Shown piece by piece: positions 35,722 through 44,603 of a DNA stretch of 64,000 nt. A model generated the notes under the pieces. It was not told where the DNA came from and did no database searches. It saw only the letters and a list, made by a program, of their open reading frames with translations. The stretch's first letter is position 1. The number at the start of each line of letters is the position of its first letter. The DNA comes from Betaproteobacteria bacterium (GTDB taxonomy: Bacteria > Pseudomonadota > Gammaproteobacteria > Burkholderiales > Casimicrobiaceae): assembly GCA_016717855.1 (NCBI GenBank), contig JADKEV010000014.1:1-64000 (forward strand), written 5' to 3'. The position numbers and the translations under genes were made by a program.

Positions 35722-36567
35722 ATGACCGCCGACCCCGACTCGACGCGCATCTACCGGATCAGCATCTGGCGCTACCTCGTGATGTGGTGGGCGCTCGGGC
35801 CGTTGCTGCTCCTTGGCCTCGGGCTGGCGCTGTTCTCGGACGAGTCCGGCGGCGCCGGCGTCGCGATCGCGCTGCTGATGGGCCCCTTTCTGCTGCTTTG
35901 GCACTGGCTGGTCCGCAAAGCGCGGCTCGAAGTCTCGGCCGCCGGCGTGCGCCTGCTTGATTTCGGCGGCGGCTGCGCGGCCGCGTGGGGCGACATCGTC
36001 GACCTGCGCGTGGACCGCGGGCACGAGGGGTTCATCACGGCCGCGCCGCTGGAGGGCAAGGGCGCGCTGCACCTGGCCCAGACCGCCGGGCCCATGCAGA
36101 TGCATGACGAGCGCGACCTGGCGTTGATCGGCGCGCGACGCTTCATTCCGCTCAAGGCCTTTGCGTTTCATCTGCGCCGCGGCGACCTGCGCACGGTCAT
36201 CGGGCGGCACGCGCCGCATCTGCTGCCGGCGCTGGCGGCGCTCGACGTCCCGTCGGCGCCGAAGCCGCCGCTGACGCCGGCGGAGCGGCGCCGCAACGGG
36301 CTGCTCGCGCTGGTCGTCGTCGCGGCCATCGCCGGTTCCTTCGTGCTGATCGCGCAGGGCGAGCGCTGGCAGGCGTGGTTCTTCACCGCCGCCTACGCGA
36401 TCCTGGATCCGCTGTTCGCGCTGACTTCCGGGTACTACGCGTGGCAATTGCTGAAGCGGAAGAACTGGCTGCTCGGCGTGCCGGTCCTGCTGTTCGCGTT
36501 GGTGATGGTGGGCTGGACCGCGCGCAACTGGACACACCTGGTGGACCTGCTGCGCGGCGCGCAGTAG
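35722..36567 (+). CDS. Membrane protein of unknown function, paralogue of the next gene
   Basis: A 281-residue protein. It has two N-terminal hydrophobic segments (about 18-37 and 45-64), a cytosolic-looking middle domain with EVSAAGVRLLDFGG, WGDIVDLRVDRGHEGFITAA and RRFIPLKAFAFHLRRGDLR, and three further hydrophobic segments at the C-terminus (about 193-280). The first 170 residues are clearly homologous to the next gene, including IYRI-WRYL and DRGHEGFITA. I do not recognise a named family. The pattern recalls small PH-like membrane proteins in which a soluble sheet domain follows a helical hairpin. Confidence 0.65.
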   Translation: MTADPDSTRIYRISIWRYLVMWWALGPLLLLGLGLALFSDESGGAGVAIALLMGPFLLLWHWLVRKARLEVSAAGVRLLDFGGGCAAAWGDIVDLRVDRGHEGFITAAPLEGKGALHLAQTAGPMQMHDERDLALIGARRFIPLKAFAFHLRRGDLRTVIGRHAPHLLPALAALDVPSAPKPPLTPAERRRNGLLALVVVAAIAGSFVLIAQGERWQAWFFTAAYAILDPLFALTSGYYAWQLLKRKNWLLGVPVLLFALVMVGWTARNWTHLVDLLRGAQ

Positions 36568-36589
36568 CCCGCCGCGCGGCGACCCGGCA

Positions 36590-37159
36590 ATGGTCACGGA
36601 CGATCAGGCGCCGCACATCTATCACGTTGGCCCGTGGCGCTATCTGTGGCTCTGGCTAGTGTTCGGACCGCTGGCGCTCAGCTCTCTCGCGCTGGGCCTG
36701 TTCTCCGAACTTCCTGGGGAGCGTGCGCCATTGCTGGTCGGCGGCGCATTGTGGCTGCTGGTCCCGTTCGTGATCACCTTGCTCGTGCGCATGGCCCGCC
36801 TCGAGATTTCGGATCGGGGCGTCCGGCTCAGGCAGATTGGCTATCGGCTGGAAGCGGCGTGGCCCGATGTCAGCGGGCTGCGCCTGGATCGCGGCCACGA
36901 AGGGTTCATCACCGCCCGGCCGGTCGGCGGCAGCGGCGCGGGATTGCTGGCCGCCGCCGGGCGCGCCATCCCGCTGGCTGGCGCGCAGTTCTACGACGAC
37001 GAACAACAACGGCTGCTCGACGAACACCGGCTGATCCCCATCGAGGCCTTTGTCTGGCATCTGCGCCACGGACAGTTGCGCGCGGACATCGCGCGCTTTG
37101 CGCCGCACCTGGAAGGCGATCTCGCCGCGCTCGACCGGACCCCCGGACGGTCGGCGTAG
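36590..37159 (+). CDS. Membrane protein of unknown function, shorter tandem paralogue
   Basis: A 189-residue protein, homologous to the first two thirds of the preceding gene: two N-terminal hydrophobic segments, then LEISDRGVRLRQIG, WPDVSGLRLDRGHEGFITAR and LIPIEAFVWHLRHGQLRADI. It lacks the C-terminal membrane segments of its neighbour. The genes are 22 bp apart and co-directional, so this is a tandem duplication followed by loss or gain of the C-terminal membrane part. No function can be assigned. Confidence 0.65.
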   Translation: MVTDDQAPHIYHVGPWRYLWLWLVFGPLALSSLALGLFSELPGERAPLLVGGALWLLVPFVITLLVRMARLEISDRGVRLRQIGYRLEAAWPDVSGLRLDRGHEGFITARPVGGSGAGLLAAAGRAIPLAGAQFYDDEQQRLLDEHRLIPIEAFVWHLRHGQLRADIARFAPHLEGDLAALDRTPGRSA

Positions 37160-37217
37160 CGGGCACGGGTCCCCGACCAGCCTCCGTGCGGCACCACACT
37201 CTTCTCTCCGGTCGGGA

Positions 37218-37997
37218 TCAGCCCTGCCGCTGCGCCTGAGCGAACGGCTGGCCGGCCTGGTTCCACGCTTCCATGCCGCCGCGGTACCACAGCACGTTGC
37301 GGTAGCCGAGGGCGATCGCACGCAGCGCGGCGTTGTACGACATCCAGCACTGCGGGCCCTGGCAGTAGAACACCAGCGGTGCCTCGGCGTTGCCGCGGGT
37401 GACCTGCTCGAGCATCCGCGCAAATTCCTGCTGCGTCTCGTCGTCGAAACTGCCCGGTTCCGCCGCTCGTGCCGCCGGGATTGCGTTGGGCAGCGTCTGC
37501 GCGGTGCCGAGCACGTCGAACACGTGCACCGGGATACCTTGCTGCAGCAGCGGCAGCAGTCCTTTGGTCGTGATCACTTGCCCGCCCGGGATCTGGTTGG
37601 GCGTCGGGCCGTGCATGGCGCCGCTGTGCAGTTCGCGGGTCGGGCGCACGCCCATGTCCTGGCGCTCCCACGCCATCAGCGCATCGAGGGTGCCACTGCC
37701 GCGCTCATCGGCCATCCGCCCGGGTGATCCTTGCGGCACCGCCGCGTGGCGCTCCGGCGCAAGGCCGCTGCCGAGTCCGGCGCCGGGGCCAAAGCCGGCG
37801 CTCAAGCCGGGGCCGGACTGCCGCTCAAGACGGGGGTCCTGTTGCGAGCCCGGGGCCTGCGCATAGCCCGGCCCCATGCCCGGACGCTGCATCGTCATCG
37901 CGCCTTCGTCCTGCCCGCAGCCTGCGGCGAGCAGCGACGCGAGGAGTGCCGCGCTAACGGCGATCGGATGACGCCTGAGTTCGATGGTCGGTTTCAT
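37218..37997 (-). CDS. Rhodanese-domain lipoprotein
   Basis: A 259-residue exported lipoprotein. The lipobox LAAGC puts the lipidated cysteine at C27. A Gly/Pro/Gln-rich linker (about 30-110) is followed by a rhodanese-like domain containing HVFDVLGTAQTLPNAIPAAR, and the active-site region FYCQGPQCWMSYNAALRA, then NVLWYRGGMEAWNQAGQPF. The cysteine loop resembles that of periplasmic rhodaneses linked to quinoprotein-dependent alcohol oxidation. AAGGAG lies 8 bases before the ATG. The catalytic loop is longer than in sulfurtransferases such as GlpE. Confidence 0.8.
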   Translation of the reverse strand: MKPTIELRRHPIAVSAALLASLLAAGCGQDEGAMTMQRPGMGPGYAQAPGSQQDPRLERQSGPGLSAGFGPGAGLGSGLAPERHAAVPQGSPGRMADERGSGTLDALMAWERQDMGVRPTRELHSGAMHGPTPNQIPGGQVITTKGLLPLLQQGIPVHVFDVLGTAQTLPNAIPAARAAEPGSFDDETQQEFARMLEQVTRGNAEAPLVFYCQGPQCWMSYNAALRAIALGYRNVLWYRGGMEAWNQAGQPFAQAQRQG

Positions 37998-38058
37998 GAT
38001 GTGCTCCTTGAACGATGGTGGCTGGTCTGGGGAATCGGGTCCGTGCGCTGCTCGCTGC

Positions 38059-38697
38059 CTAGCGACCGCTTTGCAGCCGCGTCCACGCGTTGCCGTCGTA
38101 GCGGTAGTACGTGCCTTGCTGGTCTTGCGCGTACGTCGTGCCGTTGTGCGTGTAGTGCTGTCCGGGCGGGAGATAATGGGGAAGCTGCGTCGTCGCGCCG
38201 GTGTGGCGATCGACGTAGGGCGCGTAGCCGCGGATGGCCTGGTTCGAGTACCGCGACAACGCATCGGATTGCCGCTGCTGGTTCGCGGCCCAGCCCGCGT
38301 TGTAGCTGGCGTGGCCGGACTGGACGGTGGCGTTGGCGCGCTGGTTGCCTTCGAATTGGGCGCGTTGTGCATTCAGGGCGCCCTGGACGTTGGTGCCGGC
38401 CGCCGTCATCAGGTCCCAGTGGACGTACTGCGCGAAAGTCATGCCGCGCTGGCCCGAGGCCAGGTACTGCCGATATCCGGCCTGCAGGCGCGGGAGGTTT
38501 TGCTGGTAATGCTGCTGGCGGGTATTTTGCATCGCCATCTGGTTTTGCTGCATGTGGTAATTGTTGATTGCGGCCATCCGCTGGTCGAACGCGGCGTTGG
38601 CGGCCCACATGTTCTGCGCGCGCGCGGCATGGCTGGCGAAGCCGGCGGCGACCACGGCGATGACGAGAGCTTTGGCGGTCAGGTTGCGGGTTTTCAT
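38059..38697 (-). CDS. Secreted Q/N-rich protein, unknown function
   Basis: A 212-residue exported protein with a signal peptide (to about SHAARAQ). The mature part is rich in Gln, Asn, Ala and Tyr, with NYHMQQNQMAMQNTRQQHYQ as the most skewed part, and ends with tyrosine-rich segments (GQHYTHNGTTYAQDQQGTYY). No catalytic motif is evident. AGGAAA precedes the ATG. It lies 61 bp upstream of the rhodanese lipoprotein on the same strand, so they may be co-transcribed. Confidence 0.65.
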   Translation of the reverse strand: MKTRNLTAKALVIAVVAAGFASHAARAQNMWAANAAFDQRMAAINNYHMQQNQMAMQNTRQQHYQQNLPRLQAGYRQYLASGQRGMTFAQYVHWDLMTAAGTNVQGALNAQRAQFEGNQRANATVQSGHASYNAGWAANQQRQSDALSRYSNQAIRGYAPYVDRHTGATTQLPHYLPPGQHYTHNGTTYAQDQQGTYYRYDGNAWTRLQSGR

Positions 38698-38842
38698 GAT
38701 GTTTCCTTTCGGTGGAGTGGTTTCCGGTTACTTTCAGCGGCTCGGTCCGGCTAGAGGTTTGCTGAAGGTGTGATGCCATTATTGAGAAAACCCGCGGTCG
38801 TGTCCTTAAGCCGGTCTAAAAACTTCTGAACGATGCAAGTCC

Positions 38843-39950
38843 ATGATTCGATTCGCTGATTTCGAGCTGTCCGCCGCCGAAAAGGCGCTGCGCAAAGGCA
38901 GCGACACGCTCGCCCTGCGCGAGCGCGCCTTCGCCGTGCTGCTGGCTCTGGTCGAGCAGGCCGGGCAGGTCGTCTCCAAGCGCGCGTTGTGCGCCCGCGC
39001 GTGGCCCGAGCGCGACGTGGACGAGAACAACCTGCAGGTGGAGATCCTCGGCTTGCGCCGGCTGCTGGGAAAAGGCGCGATCGTCACCGCGCCCGGGCGG
39101 GGTTATCAGTTCACGCTGCGCGTGGAAACGGTGCCAGATGTGCAGGATGAGGCGGCGCCGCTGGTCGGCCGCGACGTCGACCTCTGCGCGCTCGAAGCGC
39201 TGCTGGCGCCGGGGACGCTGGTGACCCTGACGGGCGAGGGCGGCATCGGCAAGACTCGGCTTGCCGCAGCTGTGGCGCAGCGCCGCGTGGCCGCAGCGCG
39301 GGGCACGGCGCTCGTGGTCGCTTTCGACACCGCAGCGGGCGGAGAGCCGCCCTGGCGCAAGCTCGCGGCAGCGCTGCAGTTGGCACCGGCCCGGGACAGG
39401 ATGGCGCGGCGCGACTGCGCGCCGCGCTGCGCCCGCGCAACCTCCTGCTGGTGCTCGACGGCTGCGACGAGGCGGTGCAGGAAGTCGCCCTGCTGGCAGC
39501 GGCGATCCTGGAAGAGTCCGGGGCGTGTCGCTGCTGGCGACGAGCCGGGAGGTGCTGCGCGCGTCCGGCGAGCGCGTCTACCGGCTCGGGCCGCTCGGGC
39601 TTGGCGCCGGCGCCGCGGCGGGCGTTGGGGGGGGCGACAGGATTGCCCCGGGCTGGCGCCTGGCGCCGGCCTCCACGCCCAGAGCCTGCGTGGCGCGGAC
39701 TGGGCCTCGCGCCTGTCGGAGTTCGAGCAACACGTGTTTTGCGCGCTGGCCACGCTCCCGCAACCGTTCACTCTCGCGCAGCTTCCAGCGTTGCCTGGCC
39801 CAGGCGCGCCGGACCCATGGGTCGCCATGGAAGCGCTCGCCCGCCTGGTGGACAAGTCGCTGGTTGGCAGCGACCGGGCGGACCCGCCCAACTTTCGGCT
39901 GTCGGCAAGCGCACAGTTCCTTGCGCGGGAGATGGCCGCGCGTCATCTAG
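38843..39950 (+). pseudogene. Winged-helix/NTPase regulator, degenerate (three frameshifts)
   Basis: The 5' part encodes an OmpR/CadC-type winged helix (about residues 1-95, ending TAPGRGYQFTLRV) and an NTPase domain with Walker A TGEGGIGKTR. Continuity is lost three times: near 39400-39412, near 39520-39523 (GGGG) and at a G8 run at 39627-39634. The three pieces still read as one protein when joined (RLRAALRPRNLLLVLDG, then VSLLATSREVLRASGERVY, then RLSEFEQHVFCALATLPQPF). It ends against the convergent paralogue and lacks the long C-terminal repeat domain of that protein. Three breaks in 250 bp favour a true pseudogene, though homopolymer errors are possible. Confidence 0.7.
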
Positions 39951-42463
39951 CCGGTTGTCGGCGGTTCCAATGCCAGCAAGCAAACCGCAGCCGGCTGCAG
40001 CACCGCGCCCGCGGCCAGCCATGCCTCCACGTCCTGCCCGGCGCAGTTGCCCGCCAGCAATGCCCACGTCGTGTCGCGGGCGCTGGCTTCATTCGGTTCG
40101 CGCGGCTGGCCGTGCCCGGTGTAACCGGCGTCGGCATAGCCCAGCAGCCGGCCCGCCGCCGCCCAGCGCCGTTCGCGCGCCGCGAGCAAGGCCATCGCGT
40201 CTGCGGTGTACATCAGGAACATGAACCCGAGCTGGCGCGCGACCGCGACGAATTCGCCCAGCGTCCGCCGGGCGTCGACGAGTGCCCCCTGGGCCAGCAG
40301 CGCCAGCAGCAGGTTGCCCAGCGCAATCGCCCGTGTCGTCATGTGGCGGCGGCCGAGGCGGGCGAGCAGTTCGCGGCCCAGCCGCACCGCCGAGTCGGCG
40401 TCGCCGGCGATCAGCGCCAGGTCCGCCAGGTTGCCCAGCGCGGCATTGACTTCCCGTTCGGACCCGGCAGCGGTCGCGAGCGCCAGCCGCGCTTCGTGCG
40501 CCGCCCGCGCCTGCTCGATGCGGCCCGCGTCCGACGCCAGCCCGCCGGCGACCTTCGTGCCCAGGAGGCGCACCGCCGGTGGCCAGAGCGGATCTTCGAG
40601 CGCCTGCATCGCGGCGTGCGCGGCTTCCGCCTCGGGCGCCGTGGCGCGATAGCTGAACGCGATGTGGCCCAGCGCCAGATAGCGGCCGCGCGCGTCGCCC
40701 AGTTGCTCGTACAAGCTCAGCGCGTTCTTCGCCGCGGGCCGGCTCTCGGCGCTCGAGATCTCTCCCGAGAGCTGGGCGATGGCTTCCCATAGCCGCGCGG
40801 CGAGCGCGGGCGGCGTCGCCGCATCGAGCAAAGCGCGCGCCGCGTCGCAGCGTCGCAGCGCCTCGGGGTGCAGCGACAGCCAGCGCCAAAGCCGCGCCGA
40901 CGCGCCGGCCAGCGCGATGGCGGTCTGCGGCTCGTGCTGCGCGGCCCAGTCGAGGGCGGCGCGCAGGTTGTCCAGTTCCGGCTCGTAGCGCGCGACGAAC
41001 TCCGCTTCGGGCAGCACCCAGCACGCGTCGTAGGCGGTCTCGAACAGTTCGCGCAGCGCATGTGCGTGCCGCTGCCGCAGCGCCCCGAGATCGCCTGCCT
41101 GGACCAGTTTCTCAAGCGCATACGCGCGTCCCGTCTCCAGCAGCCGGTAGCGCGGCGCGTCGCCCTCCGCGACGGCGACCAGCGAGCGCTCGACCAGTTC
41201 CGCGAGCAGGTCGACGCTGCCCCACTCGTCGATGCCGGGCTGGTGCAGCACCTGCCGCGCGAGGTCAAGCGTGAAGCCGCCGGCGAACACGCCGAGCTGG
41301 CGGAACGCGCATTGCTGTTCGGGGGAGAGCAGCGCGTGGCTCCAGTCCATCGCCGCCTGCAGCGTCTGCTGGCGGCTGGGCGCGGTGCGCGACCCCGAGC
41401 GCAGCAGCCGGAAGCGCTCGTCCAGGTGCTGCGACACCATTTGCAGGCCCAGCAACGGGCAGCGCGCGGCCGCGAGCTCGAGCGCCAGCGCGATGCCGTC
41501 CAGCTGGCGGCAGATCGAGACCACGGCGCCGACGTTGGCGTCGGTGAGCCGGAAGTGGCGGTCGGCGGCGCGAACCCGCTCGTCGAACAGCGCGACCGCG
41601 CCATAGGTCAGCGCTTCGTCCGCGCGCAGGTTTTCGGCGGGCTCGGGCACCTCCAGCCCCCCCAGCCGGTACAGGCGCTCCTCGTCGAGCTTGAGCGGCG
41701 CCTGGCTCGTCACCAGCAGCCGCACCGCGCCGTTTCCCTGCAGCAGGCCCTGCGCCAGGCGCGCGACGCCATCGACCACCTGCTCGGCGTTGTCCAGCAG
41801 CAGCAGCATGCGCAGCGGCCGGACCGCGGCGATCACCGTCGCCAGCGGGTCGCCGGCGGCGCCCAGCGGCAATTGCAGCGCGGCCGCGATGGCGCCCGGT
41901 ATCAGCGCCGGGTCGGAGAGCGCTGCCAGCTCCACCATCGCGACGCCATCCGGGTACCGCGCGCGCGCCGCCCCCATCGCGGCGCGGGCCAGCCGCGTCT
42001 TGCCGATGCCGCCTGGCCCCGCGATCGTGACCAGCCGGTGATCCCGGAGCAGGCTGTCGAGGGACGCCAGGTCGTTGTCGCGGCCGAACAGCCCGGTTGG
42101 GCTGAAGTCGCCGGCGCCGGCGCTGGCACCGGCACGATTTGCCGCTTCGGCAGCAGGAGGGGCTGCCACACCGGCCGCGCGCTCGAGCCGGTACCCGCGT
42201 CCGGGAATCGTGACGATCAAGCCGGCGCCGAGGAGCTTCCGCAGCGTCGAGATGTGCACATGGAGGTTGCCTTCCTCGACGATGACCCGGCCCCAGACCG
42301 CGTCGAGCAATTCGTCCTTGGTCACCAGCTTGCCGGGGCGTTCGAGCAGCGCCACCAGCAGGTCGAACGCCCGTCCGCCCAGCGCGACCGGCGCGCCGCC
42401 GATCAGCAGCGCGCGCTCGGCGGGCCGGACCTCGGCGGAACCGAAACGGTAGGAGTCGGGCAT
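39947..42463 (-). CDS. Winged-helix transcriptional regulator with NTPase and TPR-like domain
   Basis: An 838-residue regulator. Residues 1-95 form an OmpR/CadC-type winged helix (LGGRAFDLLVALLERPGKLV; GNLHVHISTLRKLLGA). An NTPase of the NB-ARC/AfsR-SARP type follows, with FGRDNDLASL, Walker A GPGGIGKTR (149-157) and Walker B LLLLDNAEQV. The C-terminal half is helical, probably TPR-like (LRAALDWAAQHEP, ARGRYLALGHIAFSY, RAIALGNLLLALLAQGAL). Such proteins bind ATP and an unknown signal. Its stop shares the same CTAG with the end of the opposite gene. It is the intact paralogue of the degenerate gene on the other strand. Confidence 0.82.
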   Translation of the reverse strand: MPDSYRFGSAEVRPAERALLIGGAPVALGGRAFDLLVALLERPGKLVTKDELLDAVWGRVIVEEGNLHVHISTLRKLLGAGLIVTIPGRGYRLERAAGVAAPPAAEAANRAGASAGAGDFSPTGLFGRDNDLASLDSLLRDHRLVTIAGPGGIGKTRLARAAMGAARARYPDGVAMVELAALSDPALIPGAIAAALQLPLGAAGDPLATVIAAVRPLRMLLLLDNAEQVVDGVARLAQGLLQGNGAVRLLVTSQAPLKLDEERLYRLGGLEVPEPAENLRADEALTYGAVALFDERVRAADRHFRLTDANVGAVVSICRQLDGIALALELAAARCPLLGLQMVSQHLDERFRLLRSGSRTAPSRQQTLQAAMDWSHALLSPEQQCAFRQLGVFAGGFTLDLARQVLHQPGIDEWGSVDLLAELVERSLVAVAEGDAPRYRLLETGRAYALEKLVQAGDLGALRQRHAHALRELFETAYDACWVLPEAEFVARYEPELDNLRAALDWAAQHEPQTAIALAGASARLWRWLSLHPEALRRCDAARALLDAATPPALAARLWEAIAQLSGEISSAESRPAAKNALSLYEQLGDARGRYLALGHIAFSYRATAPEAEAAHAAMQALEDPLWPPAVRLLGTKVAGGLASDAGRIEQARAAHEARLALATAAGSEREVNAALGNLADLALIAGDADSAVRLGRELLARLGRRHMTTRAIALGNLLLALLAQGALVDARRTLGEFVAVARQLGFMFLMYTADAMALLAARERRWAAAGRLLGYADAGYTGHGQPREPNEASARDTTWALLAGNCAGQDVEAWLAAGAVLQPAAVCLLALEPPTTG

Positions 42464-42527
42464 CGCGGGAAACCGCTTCTTTGCTGGTGTCGAAATCCCG
42501 GACCCGCAACCCTGCGCCGGCGGCCGG

Positions 42528-44423
42528 TCACTTGATCTTCGCCGCTTCCGCTTCCATCCGCGTGACCAGTTCTTCCATCTGGTCGACGACCGCCTGCACC
42601 GTCTCGCGCTTGGTCAGGTCGACGCCGGCCTTCTGCAACTGCGCCATCGGGTAGTCGCTGCCGCCGCTCTTCAACAGCGTCAGGTAGCGTTCGGTCGCCG
42701 CCGCGCGCGCCTCCGGCGTGCCGGTGGTCATGTCCTTGAACAGCTTGGCCGACGACGCGAAGCAGGTGGCGTACTGGTAGACGTAGTACGGCGTGTTGTA
42801 GAAGTGCGGAACGCGCGTCCAGGTGTACTTGTAGAGGTCGTCGAGCGTCACCGCATCGCCGTAGTAGTCCTTGAGCAGCTTGTGATAGATGCCGCTCAGC
42901 ACTTCGGGCGTGACCGGCTGGCCTTTCTCGGCCAGCTTGTGCGCCTGCAGCTCGAAGTCGGCGAACATCACTTGCGTGTAGAACGTGCCGACGATGGAAT
43001 CCACCGCATGCTCCAGCAGCAGGAACCGCTCCTTCGGATCGGTCGTCTTCTGCAGCAGCTTCTCCAGCAGGAAGCGCTCGTTGGTCGTCGAGGCGACCTC
43101 GGCGACGAAGATCGTGTACTGCGCCGTCACGAACGGCTGGCTTTCGTACGACAGCACCGTGTGCATCGCGTGCCCGGCCTCGTGCGCGAAGGTGAACAGC
43201 GCGTCGAGCGTGTCGTTGTAGTTGAGCAGCAGGTATGGGCCCACGCCGTAGACGCCGGCCATGTAGGCGCCGCTGGACTTGCCCTCGTTTTCGTAGACAT
43301 CGATGCGGCCGCCGGCGACGAACTTCCGGTACTTCTCGACGTAGTCCGCGCCCAGCGGCGCCACCGACTCGATCACGACATCCTTCGACTCGTCGTACGG
43401 ATAGGTCTTGTCGTTCTTGTAGATCGGGATCGAGGTGTCGTAGAGGTGATACGTCTCCAGCCCGAGCAGTTTCTTGCGCAGCTTCGCGAAGCGCTGCAGC
43501 GGCGCGGTTCCGGCGCGCACCGTGGCGACCAGCGTTTCGACCACCGCGGGCGGGATCGCGTTGCCGTCCAGCGCGGCCTCGACAGTTGTCGGGTAGTTGC
43601 GCGCCTGTGTGGTGAACCAGTCTTTCTGCAGCACGGCGTTATAGATGGCGCCGTAGGTGTTGGCGGTGGCCGCGTATGTGCCCAGCATCGCTTCGAACGC
43701 CTTGGCACGGTCCTTCTGGTTGTGATTCGATTGCAGCACCGACTGGTAGACGCCCGGGGTCAGCGTGAGCTCCTTGCCGTCCGCGAACGTGACCTTGGGA
43801 AACTTGATGTCAGACGTGCTCAATTCCTGGAAAGTGGCCGCCGGCGTCTGGTTGAACCGCGTGGCGTAGGAGAGCAGTTTCTCGCCCTTTTCGTCGAGCA
43901 CGTGGGCCTGCAGCCGGTACTTGTCCAGGATGCCGAAGCGATAGGGCGCCAGGCCCGGCGTTTCCGCGATCCACTTCTGCATCGTCGCCTGCGGGATGGT
44001 GAGCAGTTCCGGCGTGAACCACGCGGTCGCGGTCCCGAACTTCGCGAAGATGGCCCCGACGCGCTGGAACTTGCCGGCGATGTCCTGGTTGCGGGTGTCG
44101 ACGTCACGCTGGAGTTGCGGGTAGCGGTAGACCTTGTAGCTGAGGACGCCGATCTCGTCATACGCCTGGTAGGCCTTCAGGACCGCTGCCGGCCCCGCGG
44201 AGAGCGAACCCTTGAGGGCGGCGAACGCATCCATCCTGCTTTCCATCAGCTTCATGCCCGCGTCCCAGGCTTCCCAGTTCGGGTAGATCGCGGCAAAGTC
44301 CCAGCGGTACTTGGCGGGAATGTCGGCCCGCACGCGCGTTTCCGGCTTGGCCACGGCCACGTTGCCTACAAAGGCCATCGTGACGACGCCGAGCGCGCTG
44401 CCCAGCAGGATTGTCTTGTTCAT
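42528..44423 (-). CDS. pepF: Oligoendopeptidase F, M3 family, exported
   Basis: A 631-residue zinc metallopeptidase. The catalytic HEAGH is in LFTFAHEAGHAMHTVL near residue 410, and the third ligand lies in the following helix region (VASTTNERFLLEKLLQ). An N-terminal signal-like segment (MNKTILLGSALGVVTMAFVG) suggests a periplasmic form, unlike the cytosolic enzymes of lactic-acid bacteria. Other family features are the PYYVYQYATCFASS segment and the N-terminal PAKYRWDFAAIYPNWEAWD. It would cleave short peptides. The start at 44423 is chosen because the signal segment begins there. Neighbouring regulators are on the same strand but separated by over 100 bp. Confidence 0.87.
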   Translation of the reverse strand: MNKTILLGSALGVVTMAFVGNVAVAKPETRVRADIPAKYRWDFAAIYPNWEAWDAGMKLMESRMDAFAALKGSLSAGPAAVLKAYQAYDEIGVLSYKVYRYPQLQRDVDTRNQDIAGKFQRVGAIFAKFGTATAWFTPELLTIPQATMQKWIAETPGLAPYRFGILDKYRLQAHVLDEKGEKLLSYATRFNQTPAATFQELSTSDIKFPKVTFADGKELTLTPGVYQSVLQSNHNQKDRAKAFEAMLGTYAATANTYGAIYNAVLQKDWFTTQARNYPTTVEAALDGNAIPPAVVETLVATVRAGTAPLQRFAKLRKKLLGLETYHLYDTSIPIYKNDKTYPYDESKDVVIESVAPLGADYVEKYRKFVAGGRIDVYENEGKSSGAYMAGVYGVGPYLLLNYNDTLDALFTFAHEAGHAMHTVLSYESQPFVTAQYTIFVAEVASTTNERFLLEKLLQKTTDPKERFLLLEHAVDSIVGTFYTQVMFADFELQAHKLAEKGQPVTPEVLSGIYHKLLKDYYGDAVTLDDLYKYTWTRVPHFYNTPYYVYQYATCFASSAKLFKDMTTGTPEARAAATERYLTLLKSGGSDYPMAQLQKAGVDLTKRETVQAVVDQMEELVTRMEAEAAKIK

Positions 44424-44603
44424 GGGTACTTTGGACCTTGGGCGGGATGGGAATCGGGTGGACAGCGCGGCCGACACGCAGGTTCCACCGGCAGGGGCCA
44501 GAGTATCTCCAGCATTGGCGCCCGGTCAAGCTGACCATGCCGGACTGCCGGCCGCTTCCCGGGTCCGCTCTGCGGCGGGGGGACGAATCGACTCCGGCGA
44601 GGG

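Noticed and set aside
39955..40792. Continuation of the degenerate regulator's frame to 40792
   Set aside because: This part is antisense to the intact regulator and has no family similarity; the sense protein there is well supported.
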